Part shown: in pieces, positions 1-7,928 of the stretch | Position numbering within the stretch: position 1 is the stretch's first letter | How the letters are laid out: every line of letters starts with the position of its first letter | Assembly: GCA_945877085.1 (NCBI GenBank) | Contig: CAMCQV010000009.1 | Location: forward strand, 1-34,952 | Origin: Chitinophaga pinensis | GTDB taxonomy: Bacteria; Bacteroidota; Bacteroidia; Chitinophagales; Chitinophagaceae | Length of the DNA: 34,952 nt | Reading direction: 5' to 3' | Position numbers and translations under genes: made by a program | The notes under the pieces: generated by a model | What the model was told of the DNA's origin: nothing | Database searches by the model: none | The model's input: only the letters and a program-made list of their open reading frames with translations

Positions 1-354
1 GTTTTTAAGTTGTTGTAAAAGCAATTCCAAATCCTCGATGGACATTTGTTTTTTATCTACCAAAAAGGACACCACATTGGCATAAGAACCTTCGAAATAA
101 TTTTCGGTCAAACCTTCAATTCTTTTACCTGAATAGGCAGATTTACTCACCAATGGATGGTAAAAATTATTCCTATTGGGATTTTGAATCCCAACAAACT
201 CCTTTTCTACTAAAATTTTAAGTAAGGTTGCCACCGTATTGTGATGTGGCTTTGGCGCATCCAATGCTTCCAAAATATCTTTGATATATCCGCCTTGATC
301 CAAGGACCAAAGGGCTTGCATGATTTGTTCTTCGGCTTGTGTTAATTTCTTCAT
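1..354 (-). CDS. BlaI/MecI/CopY-family transcriptional repressor, 3' part cut by window edge
   Basis: Reading the minus strand from an ATG at 354 gives 118 codons open to position 1, so the C-terminus lies outside the window. The protein starts MKKLTQAEEQIMQALW and continues with a winged-helix pattern including HHNTVATLLKILVEK, the recognition-helix signature of the BlaI/MecI/CopY family (known regulators of beta-lactamase, copper and cell-wall stress genes). The family is about 120-130 residues long, so only a few residues should be missing. An inverted repeat, probably its own operator, lies 20 bases upstream. The usual partner, a BlaR1-type M56 membrane peptidase gene, would lie downstream beyond the left edge and cannot be seen. 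The target genes cannot be told from this window. Confidence 0.85.
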   Translation of the reverse strand, partial: MKKLTQAEEQIMQALWSLDQGGYIKDILEALDAPKPHHNTVATLLKILVEKEFVGIQNPNRNNFYHPLVSKSAYSGKRIEGLTENYFEGSYANVVSFLVDKKQMSIEDLELLLQQLKN

Positions 355-373
355 ATGGTACTTTTTGGCTTTA

Positions 374-391
374 TAACTAATTTCTTAGTTA
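374..391. promoter_or_regulatory. Inverted-repeat operator ahead of the BlaI-type gene
   Basis: Perfect inverted repeat with 7-base arms TAACTAA and TTAGTTA around a 4-base spacer, 20 bases upstream of the repressor start. On the minus strand a TTTG sits just upstream, as a -33 element would, so the repeat would fall in the promoter spacer. BlaI-family dimers bind such short A/T-rich dyads; autorepression is inferred. Confidence 0.6.
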
Positions 392-416
392 GCCAAAAAA
401 ATATGAAATTTTTTAA

Positions 417-755
417 TTAAGCCACTTCTAATTCATTCTCAATAGCTTTTTGTACCAATTGATTTAAGCTAATTCCTTTCATGGTTGCGAGCATAGCCGC
501 CTTTTGGTGTATTTCAGGCTTCACACGGACATTAAAAGACCCTTTAAAACTTTTTAATAAAGGTTTTTTAAACTGCTTACAAGACTCAATATATTCATCT
601 ACTGAAATCTTAAACTGTTTAATTAAATCACCTACTTCAGTTGATTCATAAGTAACCAAATCATTTATCCCTTCAATTTTACCAAATAAAACTTGATCCT
701 CATTACTAAAATTAACAGATCCAATAAAGCCTTTGTAGGCTAATGTATTTTTCAT
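417..755 (-). CDS. hicB: HicB-family antitoxin
   Basis: 112-residue protein. The N-terminal half (about 1-60; YKGFIGSVNFSNEDQVLFGKI) matches the HicB-like domain that binds and neutralises HicA. The C-terminal part (about 70-110; SFNVRVKPEIHQKAAMLA then SLNQLVQKAIE) looks like a ribbon-helix-helix DNA-binding domain, which lets the complex repress its own operon. The start overlaps the end of hicA by 4 bases (ATGA type), so translation is probably coupled. The toxin-first, antitoxin-second order is usual for hicAB. A RHH-type rather than HTH-type HicB is judged by eye. Confidence 0.85.
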   Translation of the reverse strand: MKNTLAYKGFIGSVNFSNEDQVLFGKIEGINDLVTYESTEVGDLIKQFKISVDEYIESCKQFKKPLLKSFKGSFNVRVKPEIHQKAAMLATMKGISLNQLVQKAIENELEVA

Positions 756-1006
756 AAAATGTTTTCTTTTATTTGTTCATAGATATACTTCATCAAATAA
801 GTTTTAATAATATTTCCTGGATGTGGTTTGTGAATTTTAAATTCATGCCCTGTTTTTTCATTATAAAATAATACTCTAGATCCAGATGTTTTTCCTAAAT
901 GGTATTCTTTGTAACCTAATCCATTTAACATAGTCCTTAATTCATTGTAAGTAAAGTCCTTCGGCTGTGCAAAAAACCTTTCTAGTAGTTTATCTTTCTT
1001 TGTCAT
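752..1006 (-). CDS. hicA: HicA-family toxin (predicted mRNA interferase)
   Basis: 84 residues from the ATG at 1006 (MTKKDKLLERF). An in-frame TTG at 1018 would add four residues but lies inside the inverted repeat at the promoter, so ATG 1006 is preferred. The fold pattern (FTYNELRTMLNGLGY, then GKTSGSRVLFYN, then FKIHKPHPGN) is the dsRNA-binding-like HicA/YcfA domain, a ribosome-independent RNase that degrades mRNA when free of HicB. Many HicA proteins carry a catalytic His in GSHH; here that place reads GSRV, as in a recognisable subgroup whose conserved His residues lie in the HKPHPGN segment. Toxicity is inferred from family only. Confidence 0.85.
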   Translation of the reverse strand: MTKKDKLLERFFAQPKDFTYNELRTMLNGLGYKEYHLGKTSGSRVLFYNEKTGHEFKIHKPHPGNIIKTYLMKYIYEQIKENIL

Positions 1007-1012
1007 ACAAAA

Positions 1013-1043
1013 TTGCAACTATTTTTTAGTTACAACAAAAATA
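1013..1043 (-). promoter_or_regulatory. hicAB promoter with overlapping inverted-repeat operator
   Basis: On the minus strand a -7 box TATTTTTG (1043-1036) fits the Bacteroidota consensus TAnnTTTG, with a TTTG 21 bases further upstream as -33. Just downstream, covering the expected transcription start, is an inverted repeat (1035-1013) with 9-base arms TTGTAACTA and TAGTTGCAA (8 of 9 pair) around 5 bases. A HicB-RHH or HicAB complex bound there would block initiation; binding is inferred. Confidence 0.6.
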
Positions 1044-1112
1044 ATAAAAGAAAATTCAAACTAGCAAAATAAATTTTCCTAATTCATTGATTTTAAATAA
1101 GTTACATAGAAT

Positions 1113-3929
1113 TTAGCCTAAGTACCTACCGGTTTGAGAGGCTTTGCATTTAGCCAAGCCTGTCGGAACGCCGGCATAAACCACATTGCCTCCATTGATG
1201 CCTGCTTCTGGGCCCATGTCAATCACCCAGTCTGCCGACTTAATGATATCGGTATTGTGCTCCACAACAATCAAGGAGTGCCCTTGATCTATTAAAGCAT
1301 TAAATGCTTTTAATAATTTATGGATATCATGAAAATGCAAACCCGTGGTTGGCTCGTCAAATATGAATAACATCTTACTGCTTGCTTTGCCTTTGCCTAA
1401 GAAACTAGCTAGCTTAACTCTTTGGGCTTCGCCTCCACTTAGGGTGCTACTACTTTGTCCTAGCTTCACATAACCCAACCCGACTTCTTGTAATGGACTT
1501 ATTGCTAAGACAATATTTTTTTCTTCGCTAAAAAATGCAATGGCTTCATCCACACTCATCTCTAATACATCGTGGATACTTTTTCCTTTATACTGTACTT
1601 CTAAAACTGCTTCTTTAAATCTTTTTCCCCCGCAATCCTCACATACTAAATGCACATCGGCCAAGAACTGCATCTCTACCAATTGTTCTCCTTCTCCTTT
1701 ACAAGTATCACATCTTCCGCCATCCACATTGAATGAAAAATGCTTTGGTAAGAAGCCCCTTATTTTTGATAATGCTTGTTTTGAATATACATCTCTTATT
1801 GCATCGTATGCTTTGATATAGGTCACAGGATTGCTTCTTGACGATTTACCAATTGGATTTTGATCTACCATTTCTATTTGATCAAACAAATGCAAGTCCC
1901 CTTTAATGGCACTGAATCCACCCTTCATTTCGGTTGGTAATTGTTTTGCATCTAGCAATGCATTATACAAAACCTGCTTCACTAAAGTTGTTTTGCCACT
2001 GCCACTCACGCCAGACACCACAGTCAAACATTGCAATGGAAATTGCACATCAATGTTTTTTAAATTATGCAAGAAAGCACCTTCTAATTGGATGGTGTGT
2101 TTTGCAGATCTTGTTTTTGCAGGAATTGGAATAGACAATGTGCCGTTCAAATATTTTCCAGTTAAACTATTTTTATCTTTCATCAACTTCTCTGCATTAC
2201 CTACTGCAACAACTTCTCCGCCTAAATGCGCAGCTAAAGGACCCATATCAATAATATAATCTGCTTCGCGCATGATTTGTTCATCGTGTTCTACCACCAC
2301 CACTGTATTACCAAGGTCTCTTAAATTTTGTAATACTTTAATCAATCGCTCTGTATCTCTTGAATGCAATCCAATAGAGGGCTCATCCAAAATATATAAG
2401 GAGTTGGTTAAATTACTCCCCAAGCACCTTGTTAACTGTATACGCTGGCTCTCTCCTCCACTTAAACTATTCGCCAAACGACTTAAGGTTAAATAGCCCA
2501 ACCCCACATCCATCAATGTTTGAATGCGTTGTTCAATTTCCATTAATACACGCTTGGCAATCACTGTATCTGTTGGGTTTAATTTTAATTGCTTAAACCA
2601 AACTTGTAAATCTTGCACTGGCAAAGCGCACAATTGTCCAATATGTTGATCTGCAATTTTTACATACAATGCTTCCTTACGTAATCTGTATCCCTGACAA
2701 TCCGGACAATCTGTTCGGCCACGATACCTACTTAATAAAACTCGAAACTGAACTTTATATAAATGCGCTTCTACATCCTTAAAGAAATCATCAATGCCAT
2801 AAGCTTTGCCAACGCCTTTCCAAAGCTGTTGTAATTGAGCCTTGGTTAATTTTAGGATGGGTTGATGTATTGGAAATCCTTCCTTCCCTGCCTCCTTCAC
2901 AAATTGATCCTTCCACCAAGAAAGTTTTTCGCCCTTCCATGGCGCCACAGCACCATCATACACGGACAAATGTGGGTTCGGTATCACTAAGTTGGCATCG
3001 ATCCCCAATACTTGGCTATAGCCTTCGCAGGTAGGACATGCACCATATGGATTATTGAAAGAAAATAAATTTGGACTTGGCTCATCAAATTCAATACCGT
3101 CCAAAGTGAATTTATTATTAAAGCTTACTAAAGTGTTTTCATTCTGCTCTACCCAAACAATCCCTTCTCCTTCATAAAATGCAGTGCCAATAGAGTCTGT
3201 CAATCGATGGATATCATCCTCTTCAAATGTTTTCACCACCACACGATCAATTAAAATATAAATTTCTTTGTCTTTGGTATGTTGTTGCAGTTCCTTTTTA
3301 GTCCAATTCAATGCGTCTTCAATTCTTACAATTGCTGGTGCAGTTTTAGGTGCTCTCAAGTAAATACGTGCAAAGCCTTTTTGCATGAGGATATTCAATT
3401 CCTCTTGCATAGCTCTTTTGGCATGCTGTTTAAATAAAACCAATAAGACCATTTTATCGCCCTGCTTTCCTTTTTCGATAAAGGACAACACATCTTGTAC
3501 ATCTTGTTTTTTAACCTCTTTGCCACTAATTGGGGAATAGGTTTTACCGATCCTGGCAAATAAGACCCTTAAGTACTCATATATCTCTGTCATACTCCCC
3601 ACGGTACTTCTTGGGGTACGCGTAGTTACTTTTTGCTCGATGGCAATAGCAGGGCACAATCCCTTGATATAATCCACATCTGGCTTGCCCATTCTAGACA
3701 TAAACTGTCTGGCATAAGAGGATAAACTTTCGGCGTAACGTCTTTGGCCCTCTGCAAAAAGGGTGTCAATGGTCAAGGAGGACTTTCCGCTTCCAGAAAC
3801 CCCTGTCACCACAATCAATTGGTTTCTTGGAAATTCAACCGATACATTCTTTAGGTTATGCACCCTTGCACCCACCACTTCGATATTGTTTCGCTCCGTT
3901 TTATCCAGTCCTTTCTTAGTTACAGCCAT
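1113..3929 (-). CDS. uvrA: Excinuclease ABC subunit A (UvrA)
   Basis: 938 residues, close to the usual 940. UvrA is the damage-recognition ATPase of nucleotide excision repair; a dimer loads UvrB at lesions. Two ABC modules are visible: Walker A GVSGSGKS at 43-50, signature LSGGESQR at 489-496 and Walker B ending in ILDEP near 513-517; then a second Walker A GVSGSGKTT at 640-648, signature LSGGEAQR near 830 and IFDEP near 856-860. Zinc-site cysteine pairs are complete: C298/C301 with C408/C411, and C740/C743 with C763/C766. That the last module is intact argues for a canonical UvrA rather than a reduced UvrA2. It stands alone; neither uvrB nor uvrC is in the window. The start MAVTKK is an ATG with a -7 box just 4 bases upstream. 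Confidence 0.97.
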   Translation of the reverse strand: MAVTKKGLDKTERNNIEVVGARVHNLKNVSVEFPRNQLIVVTGVSGSGKSSLTIDTLFAEGQRRYAESLSSYARQFMSRMGKPDVDYIKGLCPAIAIEQKVTTRTPRSTVGSMTEIYEYLRVLFARIGKTYSPISGKEVKKQDVQDVLSFIEKGKQGDKMVLLVLFKQHAKRAMQEELNILMQKGFARIYLRAPKTAPAIVRIEDALNWTKKELQQHTKDKEIYILIDRVVVKTFEEDDIHRLTDSIGTAFYEGEGIVWVEQNENTLVSFNNKFTLDGIEFDEPSPNLFSFNNPYGACPTCEGYSQVLGIDANLVIPNPHLSVYDGAVAPWKGEKLSWWKDQFVKEAGKEGFPIHQPILKLTKAQLQQLWKGVGKAYGIDDFFKDVEAHLYKVQFRVLLSRYRGRTDCPDCQGYRLRKEALYVKIADQHIGQLCALPVQDLQVWFKQLKLNPTDTVIAKRVLMEIEQRIQTLMDVGLGYLTLSRLANSLSGGESQRIQLTRCLGSNLTNSLYILDEPSIGLHSRDTERLIKVLQNLRDLGNTVVVVEHDEQIMREADYIIDMGPLAAHLGGEVVAVGNAEKLMKDKNSLTGKYLNGTLSIPIPAKTRSAKHTIQLEGAFLHNLKNIDVQFPLQCLTVVSGVSGSGKTTLVKQVLYNALLDAKQLPTEMKGGFSAIKGDLHLFDQIEMVDQNPIGKSSRSNPVTYIKAYDAIRDVYSKQALSKIRGFLPKHFSFNVDGGRCDTCKGEGEQLVEMQFLADVHLVCEDCGGKRFKEAVLEVQYKGKSIHDVLEMSVDEAIAFFSEEKNIVLAISPLQEVGLGYVKLGQSSSTLSGGEAQRVKLASFLGKGKASSKMLFIFDEPTTGLHFHDIHKLLKAFNALIDQGHSLIVVEHNTDIIKSADWVIDMGPEAGINGGNVVYAGVPTGLAKCKASQTGRYLG

Positions 3930-3933
3930 AGTA

Positions 3934-3941
3934 CAAAAATA
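3934..3941 (-). promoter_or_regulatory. Candidate -7 box of uvrA
   Basis: TATTTTTG fits TAnnTTTG exactly and ends 4 bases before the uvrA ATG. No clear -33 TTTG is seen at the right distance. If used, the transcript would be leaderless or nearly so. Confidence 0.4.
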
Positions 3942-4128
3942 ACACCATCATGCCCTATTTGGTTGTGTTCTACCTTAATATTATTGTAAATAATACAATG
4001 TGGATATCCTCGAAGCAAAATTCTTGTTTCCCACATCTACGAATCGGGCACAATAAGCTTGTAATTTTCCTACATAATCAGAGGTAGCACCTACTACCTG
4101 ACCTAAGAACAACCTATAAAAAACAAAC

Positions 4129-4710
4129 ATGAACAAAGTAGTTGAACTGACAGACAACGAATTGATCCAATCTTTTCAAGGAGGCAATACCCGTGCTTTC
4201 GATGCCCTGATTGATCGTTACCAAGAAAAAATCTTCAACACCATTTTATTTATGGTGAAAGACAGCTATTTAGCAGAAGATTTAATCCAAGAAATTTTTA
4301 TTAAAATCATAGACAACTTAAAGCAAAGAAAATACGCCGAAGAAGGCAAGTTTCTTCCTTGGGCTTTAAGAATATCTCATAATTTTTGTGTGGACCATTT
4401 TAGAAAAGTAAAACGCACACCAGTTATTAAAACCAGTGATGATCAAGATATTTTTGAAGTGATTAAGCATACCGATCATTCTGCCGATTATAAAATGACC
4501 CGTGCACAAACGCATAAAAATATTCAAGAATTAGTGGACTTGCTACCAGAGGAACAGAGAGAAATTATTGTACTAAGACACTATGCCAATTTTAGTTTTA
4601 AAGAAATCGCCACTTTAACCAATTGTAGTATCAACACTGCTTTAGGAAGAATGCGTTACGGCTTAATCAACTTAAGAAAGATGATGAATGAGCGCGGCAT
4701 GACAATGTAG
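4129..4710 (+). CDS. RNA polymerase sigma factor, sigma-70 family (ECF-like)
   Basis: 193 residues with the two-domain ECF layout. Sigma region 2 lies about 8-90 (NTRAFDALIDRYQEKIFNTI, DSYLAEDLIQEIFIKI for core and -10 contact, then WALRISHNFCVDHFRK). Region 4 lies about 135-190 (LLPEEQREIIVLRHYANFSF with the helix-turn-helix IATLTNCSINTALGRMRYGL). The start ATG follows AAACAAAC, with no Shine-Dalgarno, as usual in Bacteroidota. No anti-sigma gene is next to it: upstream is the divergent uvrA and downstream the convergent dsbD, whose stop codon abuts its own. The regulon cannot be inferred here. Confidence 0.92.
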   Translation: MNKVVELTDNELIQSFQGGNTRAFDALIDRYQEKIFNTILFMVKDSYLAEDLIQEIFIKIIDNLKQRKYAEEGKFLPWALRISHNFCVDHFRKVKRTPVIKTSDDQDIFEVIKHTDHSADYKMTRAQTHKNIQELVDLLPEEQREIIVLRHYANFSFKEIATLTNCSINTALGRMRYGLINLRKMMNERGMTM

Positions 4711-6636
4711 TTATTTTTTCTTCGCGCTACATTTTAGCCATTCAAGGTATTGTTGAATGTCTGGCGTATAACCAACTGGATTCGATTGCAATACTTGGTC
4801 TGGACTCAATACCACATACAAAGGTTGTGATGATTGATTGAAATTTTCGGTTTCAAATGTTGCCCACAAATCTGCAAATGTGTTAATTTGTTTTTGTTGT
4901 CCACCTTGTGTCGTGTAAACAAAACGTTCAGCTACTGGTAAATTAGCGCGATCGTCTACATACAAGGAAAGTAAAATGAAATTTTCTTGGATAAAGTTTT
5001 TTACGGCTGGATCTGTCCATACCTGCTCTTCCATTTTTCTACAATTCACACAAGCCCATCCAGTAAAGTCAATTAAGATGGGTTTTTGTTGTGCTTTCGC
5101 CATTGCCAAAGCCTTGGTATAGTCATTGACTACATCCGCTTTCAAACCATGACTAGCACTATCAGTTGCAAATAAGCTGTAATGTGTTGGAGGAGGGAAT
5201 CCACTTAATAATTTTAAATTATTGGCGTTTTGCGGCATCAATCCTGCACCTAAATACAATGCAAAGCCTAAGGATAGTCCACCTAATAATTTTCGACCTA
5301 ATGCAATCTTTTGTCCTTTGACATCGTGTGGTAATAATAAGAAACCAAAAAGATAAGCAGTCAACCCAAGGCTAATTAAAATCCATATCCCAATAAAGAC
5401 TTCTCTTTTTAATAATCCCCAATGTTGCACTAAATCTGCATTGGATAAAAATTTAAATGCTAGCGCTAATTCTACAAAAGCCAATACTTTTTTTACGGTA
5501 TCCAACCAGCCACCCGATTTTGGTAAGCTCTGAAGCCATTGTGGGAAGATGGCAAATAAAGTAAATGGTAAAGCCAAGGCCAATCCAAATCCTGCCATCC
5601 CTTGTGTTAATGCCCAGGCGCCACCTTGTAATGATCCCACTAATAAGGTCCCTAAGATTGGTCCTGTACAAGAGAAGGATACAATCGCTAATGTGATGGC
5701 CATGAAAAAGATACCACCTAAACTTCCCAGGCCGCTCTTCGCATCTGCTTTATTGGCAATCCCCGAAGGCAAACTAATTTCAAAATATCCAAAGAAGGAG
5801 ATTGAAAAGAAAATGAAAATTGCAAAGAAAGCGATGTTCAACCAGGCATTGGTAGAAATACTATTGAAAATTTCTGGTTGCACATTGCCTACAATATGAA
5901 AAGGCACACTCGCCAACACATAAATTAAAAAAATACTCAAGCCATAGATCAACCCATTTTGTATCCCTTGTTTTCTGGTCTTAGATCTTTTAGTGAAAAA
6001 AGAAACTGTCACAGGGATCATTGGAAAAACACAAGGTGTAACCAATGCAATCAATCCACCTAAAAATCCTAAAAAGAATACACCCCATGCGCCACTTTCG
6101 GCACTTGTACTAGTAGCTGATTCACCACACGCGTTTTCAGGCGTGTTGCGCGCCGACTCAGGAAGTAAGATATTGAACTGACTTCCTTTTTGTCCATTCG
6201 CCAATGGCATTGTAATAGGTAATTCAATCACATAAAAAGAGGACTCCTTGCCAACGCTCATCACGACTACTCCTTTTAAACTATCTGGCTGAAACCCATG
6301 AATCACTATTTCTTCTTTGATATCAAATGCACCAGAGAATGATTTTGCATTCGTAAATAAAACATCTTTTTGAACCTGAGCAGTCACTGAATAGCTAGGC
6401 TTATTTACAGGCACTGCTGTTTCTAATGTATATTTTAAAGTTGGTGCTTCTACCCCTTCTGCATTGGCGTCATAGACTTTCCATCCTGCTTGAACTTGAA
6501 CCTTTACTTGTATTGCATAGGTAGAATCATTTTTAGCCGAGATCTGAACAGTTGCTTTTGCAATACTGTCTGCCTGTGCTTGCAACTGTGATACAGTTAA
6601 AAATAGTGCAATAAAAGTCAAGAATAAATTACGCAT
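4711..6636 (-). CDS. dsbD: DsbD-family thiol:disulfide interchange protein
   Basis: 641 residues. DsbD carries electrons from cytoplasmic thioredoxin across the inner membrane to periplasmic thiol proteins. Signal peptide at 1-20 (ends LQAQA), a DsbD-alpha-like beta domain about 21-150, a multi-pass CcdA/DsbD membrane domain about 182-465 with its two redox cysteines C202 (TPCVFPMIPV) and C323 (FSCTGPILG), and a C-terminal thioredoxin-like domain with WACVNC (C529/C532). The N-terminal domain has no cysteine before C170, so it lacks the alpha-domain redox pair; the separate 150-residue protein encoded 22 bases upstream has it. The two are probably one operon and may act together. The 3' end abuts the sigma-factor stop codon. 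Confidence 0.93.
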   Translation of the reverse strand: MRNLFLTFIALFLTVSQLQAQADSIAKATVQISAKNDSTYAIQVKVQVQAGWKVYDANAEGVEAPTLKYTLETAVPVNKPSYSVTAQVQKDVLFTNAKSFSGAFDIKEEIVIHGFQPDSLKGVVVMSVGKESSFYVIELPITMPLANGQKGSQFNILLPESARNTPENACGESATSTSAESGAWGVFFLGFLGGLIALVTPCVFPMIPVTVSFFTKRSKTRKQGIQNGLIYGLSIFLIYVLASVPFHIVGNVQPEIFNSISTNAWLNIAFFAIFIFFSISFFGYFEISLPSGIANKADAKSGLGSLGGIFFMAITLAIVSFSCTGPILGTLLVGSLQGGAWALTQGMAGFGLALALPFTLFAIFPQWLQSLPKSGGWLDTVKKVLAFVELALAFKFLSNADLVQHWGLLKREVFIGIWILISLGLTAYLFGFLLLPHDVKGQKIALGRKLLGGLSLGFALYLGAGLMPQNANNLKLLSGFPPPTHYSLFATDSASHGLKADVVNDYTKALAMAKAQQKPILIDFTGWACVNCRKMEEQVWTDPAVKNFIQENFILLSLYVDDRANLPVAERFVYTTQGGQQKQINTFADLWATFETENFNQSSQPLYVVLSPDQVLQSNPVGYTPDIQQYLEWLKCSAKKK

Positions 6637-6658
6637 GAATAAGGTTTAGTTACTACAA

Positions 6659-7111
6659 TTATTGAATATCCACTTCAAAACTTTGTTTTGTTGGAGGCAA
6701 ACATCTTTCCTCATTGCAAACCATATATTCAATGGTTCCAGTCAACTTGGTCTTGGTATTTACTTTTAATGTCACAGCTTGTATAAATTGTACTTTGCCG
6801 CCAAAAGAGCCAATGACAGCACCAAAATTATTATCAAATTTCTTTTCTAAATTGCCCACTTCCTTTGTGCTACCATTGATTACAACCAAGGGATTTTTAG
6901 CAAACTGAACTGTTGTAGGCACTGGTCCTTTTTTTACAAATTGAGAGTAGATATGCCATGGCGCATCTACGTTTGCTGTAATAATGACATTATACTTTTT
7001 GTCTCCAGTCTTAACAGCTTGATAAGCCCATTTCACTGGCGCTATTTTTTGCGATTGACATTGTAATACAAATCCGAAAAATAATAAAGCAAGAAATATT
7101 TTTTTCATCAT
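6659..7111 (-). CDS. Stand-alone DsbD N-terminal (alpha) domain-like exported protein
   Basis: 150 residues: signal peptide about 1-20 (MKKIFLALLFFGFVLQC), then a beta-rich domain ending in YMVCNEERCLPPTKQ. The Cys pair C132/C137 followed by LPP matches the DsbD-alpha active site, which passes electrons to periplasmic partners in E. coli DsbD. Cys18 sits near the signal cleavage site but the residue before it is Gln, so a lipoprotein is doubtful. A second ATG directly follows the first. It precedes dsbD by 22 bases on the same strand and has its own -7 box, so it probably leads that operon. It may supply the redox-active alpha domain that the full-length DsbD lacks; this is inference. Confidence 0.85.
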   Translation of the reverse strand: MMKKIFLALLFFGFVLQCQSQKIAPVKWAYQAVKTGDKKYNVIITANVDAPWHIYSQFVKKGPVPTTVQFAKNPLVVINGSTKEVGNLEKKFDNNFGAVIGSFGGKVQFIQAVTLKVNTKTKLTGTIEYMVCNEERCLPPTKQSFEVDIQ

Positions 7112-7137
7112 AAAAATTTTTAAAAATTGAATACAAA

Positions 7138-7145
7138 CAAAACTA
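7138..7145 (-). promoter_or_regulatory. Candidate -7 box of the dsbD operon
   Basis: TAGTTTTG, an exact TAnnTTTG match, 26 bases upstream of the first gene's ATG in the 58-base gap after purQ. No convincing -33 element. Confidence 0.4.
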
Positions 7146-7169
7146 TCGCCATCCCTTTATCATAAAAAA

Positions 7170-7847
7170 TTATAAAGCAGCTGCAGTTTTTAATAAACCT
7201 AATAATTCAAATACCTGAACACCATCCGTATTGTTCAGAGCTGGATTGCTTGCTCTTTCTGGATGCGGCATCATACCAAATACATTTCTACCAGCATTGC
7301 AAATGCCAGCAATGTCATTAATCGCCCCATTTGGATTGGCATTGCCTCCAATTTTGCCGTCTTTGTCGCAGTAACGGAAGATGATTTGGTTGTTTTTTTC
7401 TAAACTAGCCAATGTCGCTTCGTCTGCAAAATACCTTCCTTCGCCATGTGCAATTGGGATTTGCAATGGACCACTATTGTCGGATTTGATAAATACATTT
7501 TTACAAATAAACTGTTGATTGGCATTTTGTAATAAAGCCCCTGGCAATAAGCCCGACTCACATAAAATTTGAAAACCATTACATACACCCAAAACCTTAC
7601 CACCTTTGTTTGCAAATTCAATCACAGATTGCATCATTGGACTAAATTTCGCAATCGCTCCACAACGTAAATAATCTCCGTATGAAAACCCCCCTGGTAA
7701 AACAATACAATCCTCCGTATTAAAATGAGACAAATCACTGTCCTTATGCCATAACATTTGCACCTCAAGACCAAGGTCTTTTTCTAATGCATCTTGCATG
7801 TCTCTATCACAGTTTGAACCAGGGAAAACCAATACGCCAAATTTCAT
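7170..7847 (-). CDS. purQ: Phosphoribosylformylglycinamidine synthase subunit PurQ
   Basis: 225 residues, the normal size of stand-alone PurQ. It is the glutaminase subunit that feeds ammonia to PurL for FGAM formation in purine synthesis; its presence implies a small PurL plus PurS elsewhere. Class I glutamine amidotransferase features: [10 protein letters not shown] at the N-terminus, [12 protein letters not shown] near 52-63, nucleophile Cys89 in GVCNGFQIL, and the His195/Glu197 pair in [11 protein letters not shown] start at 7847, preceded by a -7 box. purL and purS are not in the window, so purQ is separated from them. Confidence 0.97.
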   Translation of the reverse strand: MKFGVLVFPGSNCDRDMQDALEKDLGLEVQMLWHKDSDLSHFNTEDCIVLPGGFSYGDYLRCGAIAKFSPMMQSVIEFANKGGKVLGVCNGFQILCESGLLPGALLQNANQQFICKNVFIKSDNSGPLQIPIAHGEGRYFADEATLASLEKNNQIIFRYCDKDGKIGGNANPNGAINDIAGICNAGRNVFGMMPHPERASNPALNNTDGVQVFELLGLLKTAAAL

Positions 7848-7883
7848 AGTATTACGCTTAAAAAGTTGAGTAAAATTGAGTTA

Positions 7884-7891
7884 CAAAGGTA
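7884..7891 (-). promoter_or_regulatory. Candidate -7 box of purQ
   Basis: TACCTTTG, an exact TAnnTTTG match, 36 bases upstream of the purQ ATG in an 81-base gap. No clear -33 element. No purine-riboswitch-like fold was recognised. Confidence 0.4.
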
Positions 7892-7928
7892 CTTAAAAAG
7901 GCTTTGCTAAAAAGGGCTAATTCTACAC

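Noticed and set aside
417-1035. hicAB and BlaI genes as part of a defence island or mobile element
   Set aside because: No integrase, transposase, terminal repeats or tRNA target nearby; flanks are ordinary chromosomal genes.
1540-2496. Several plus-strand reading frames inside uvrA
   Set aside because: They lie antisense to clearly conserved UvrA domains and code for no recognisable protein.
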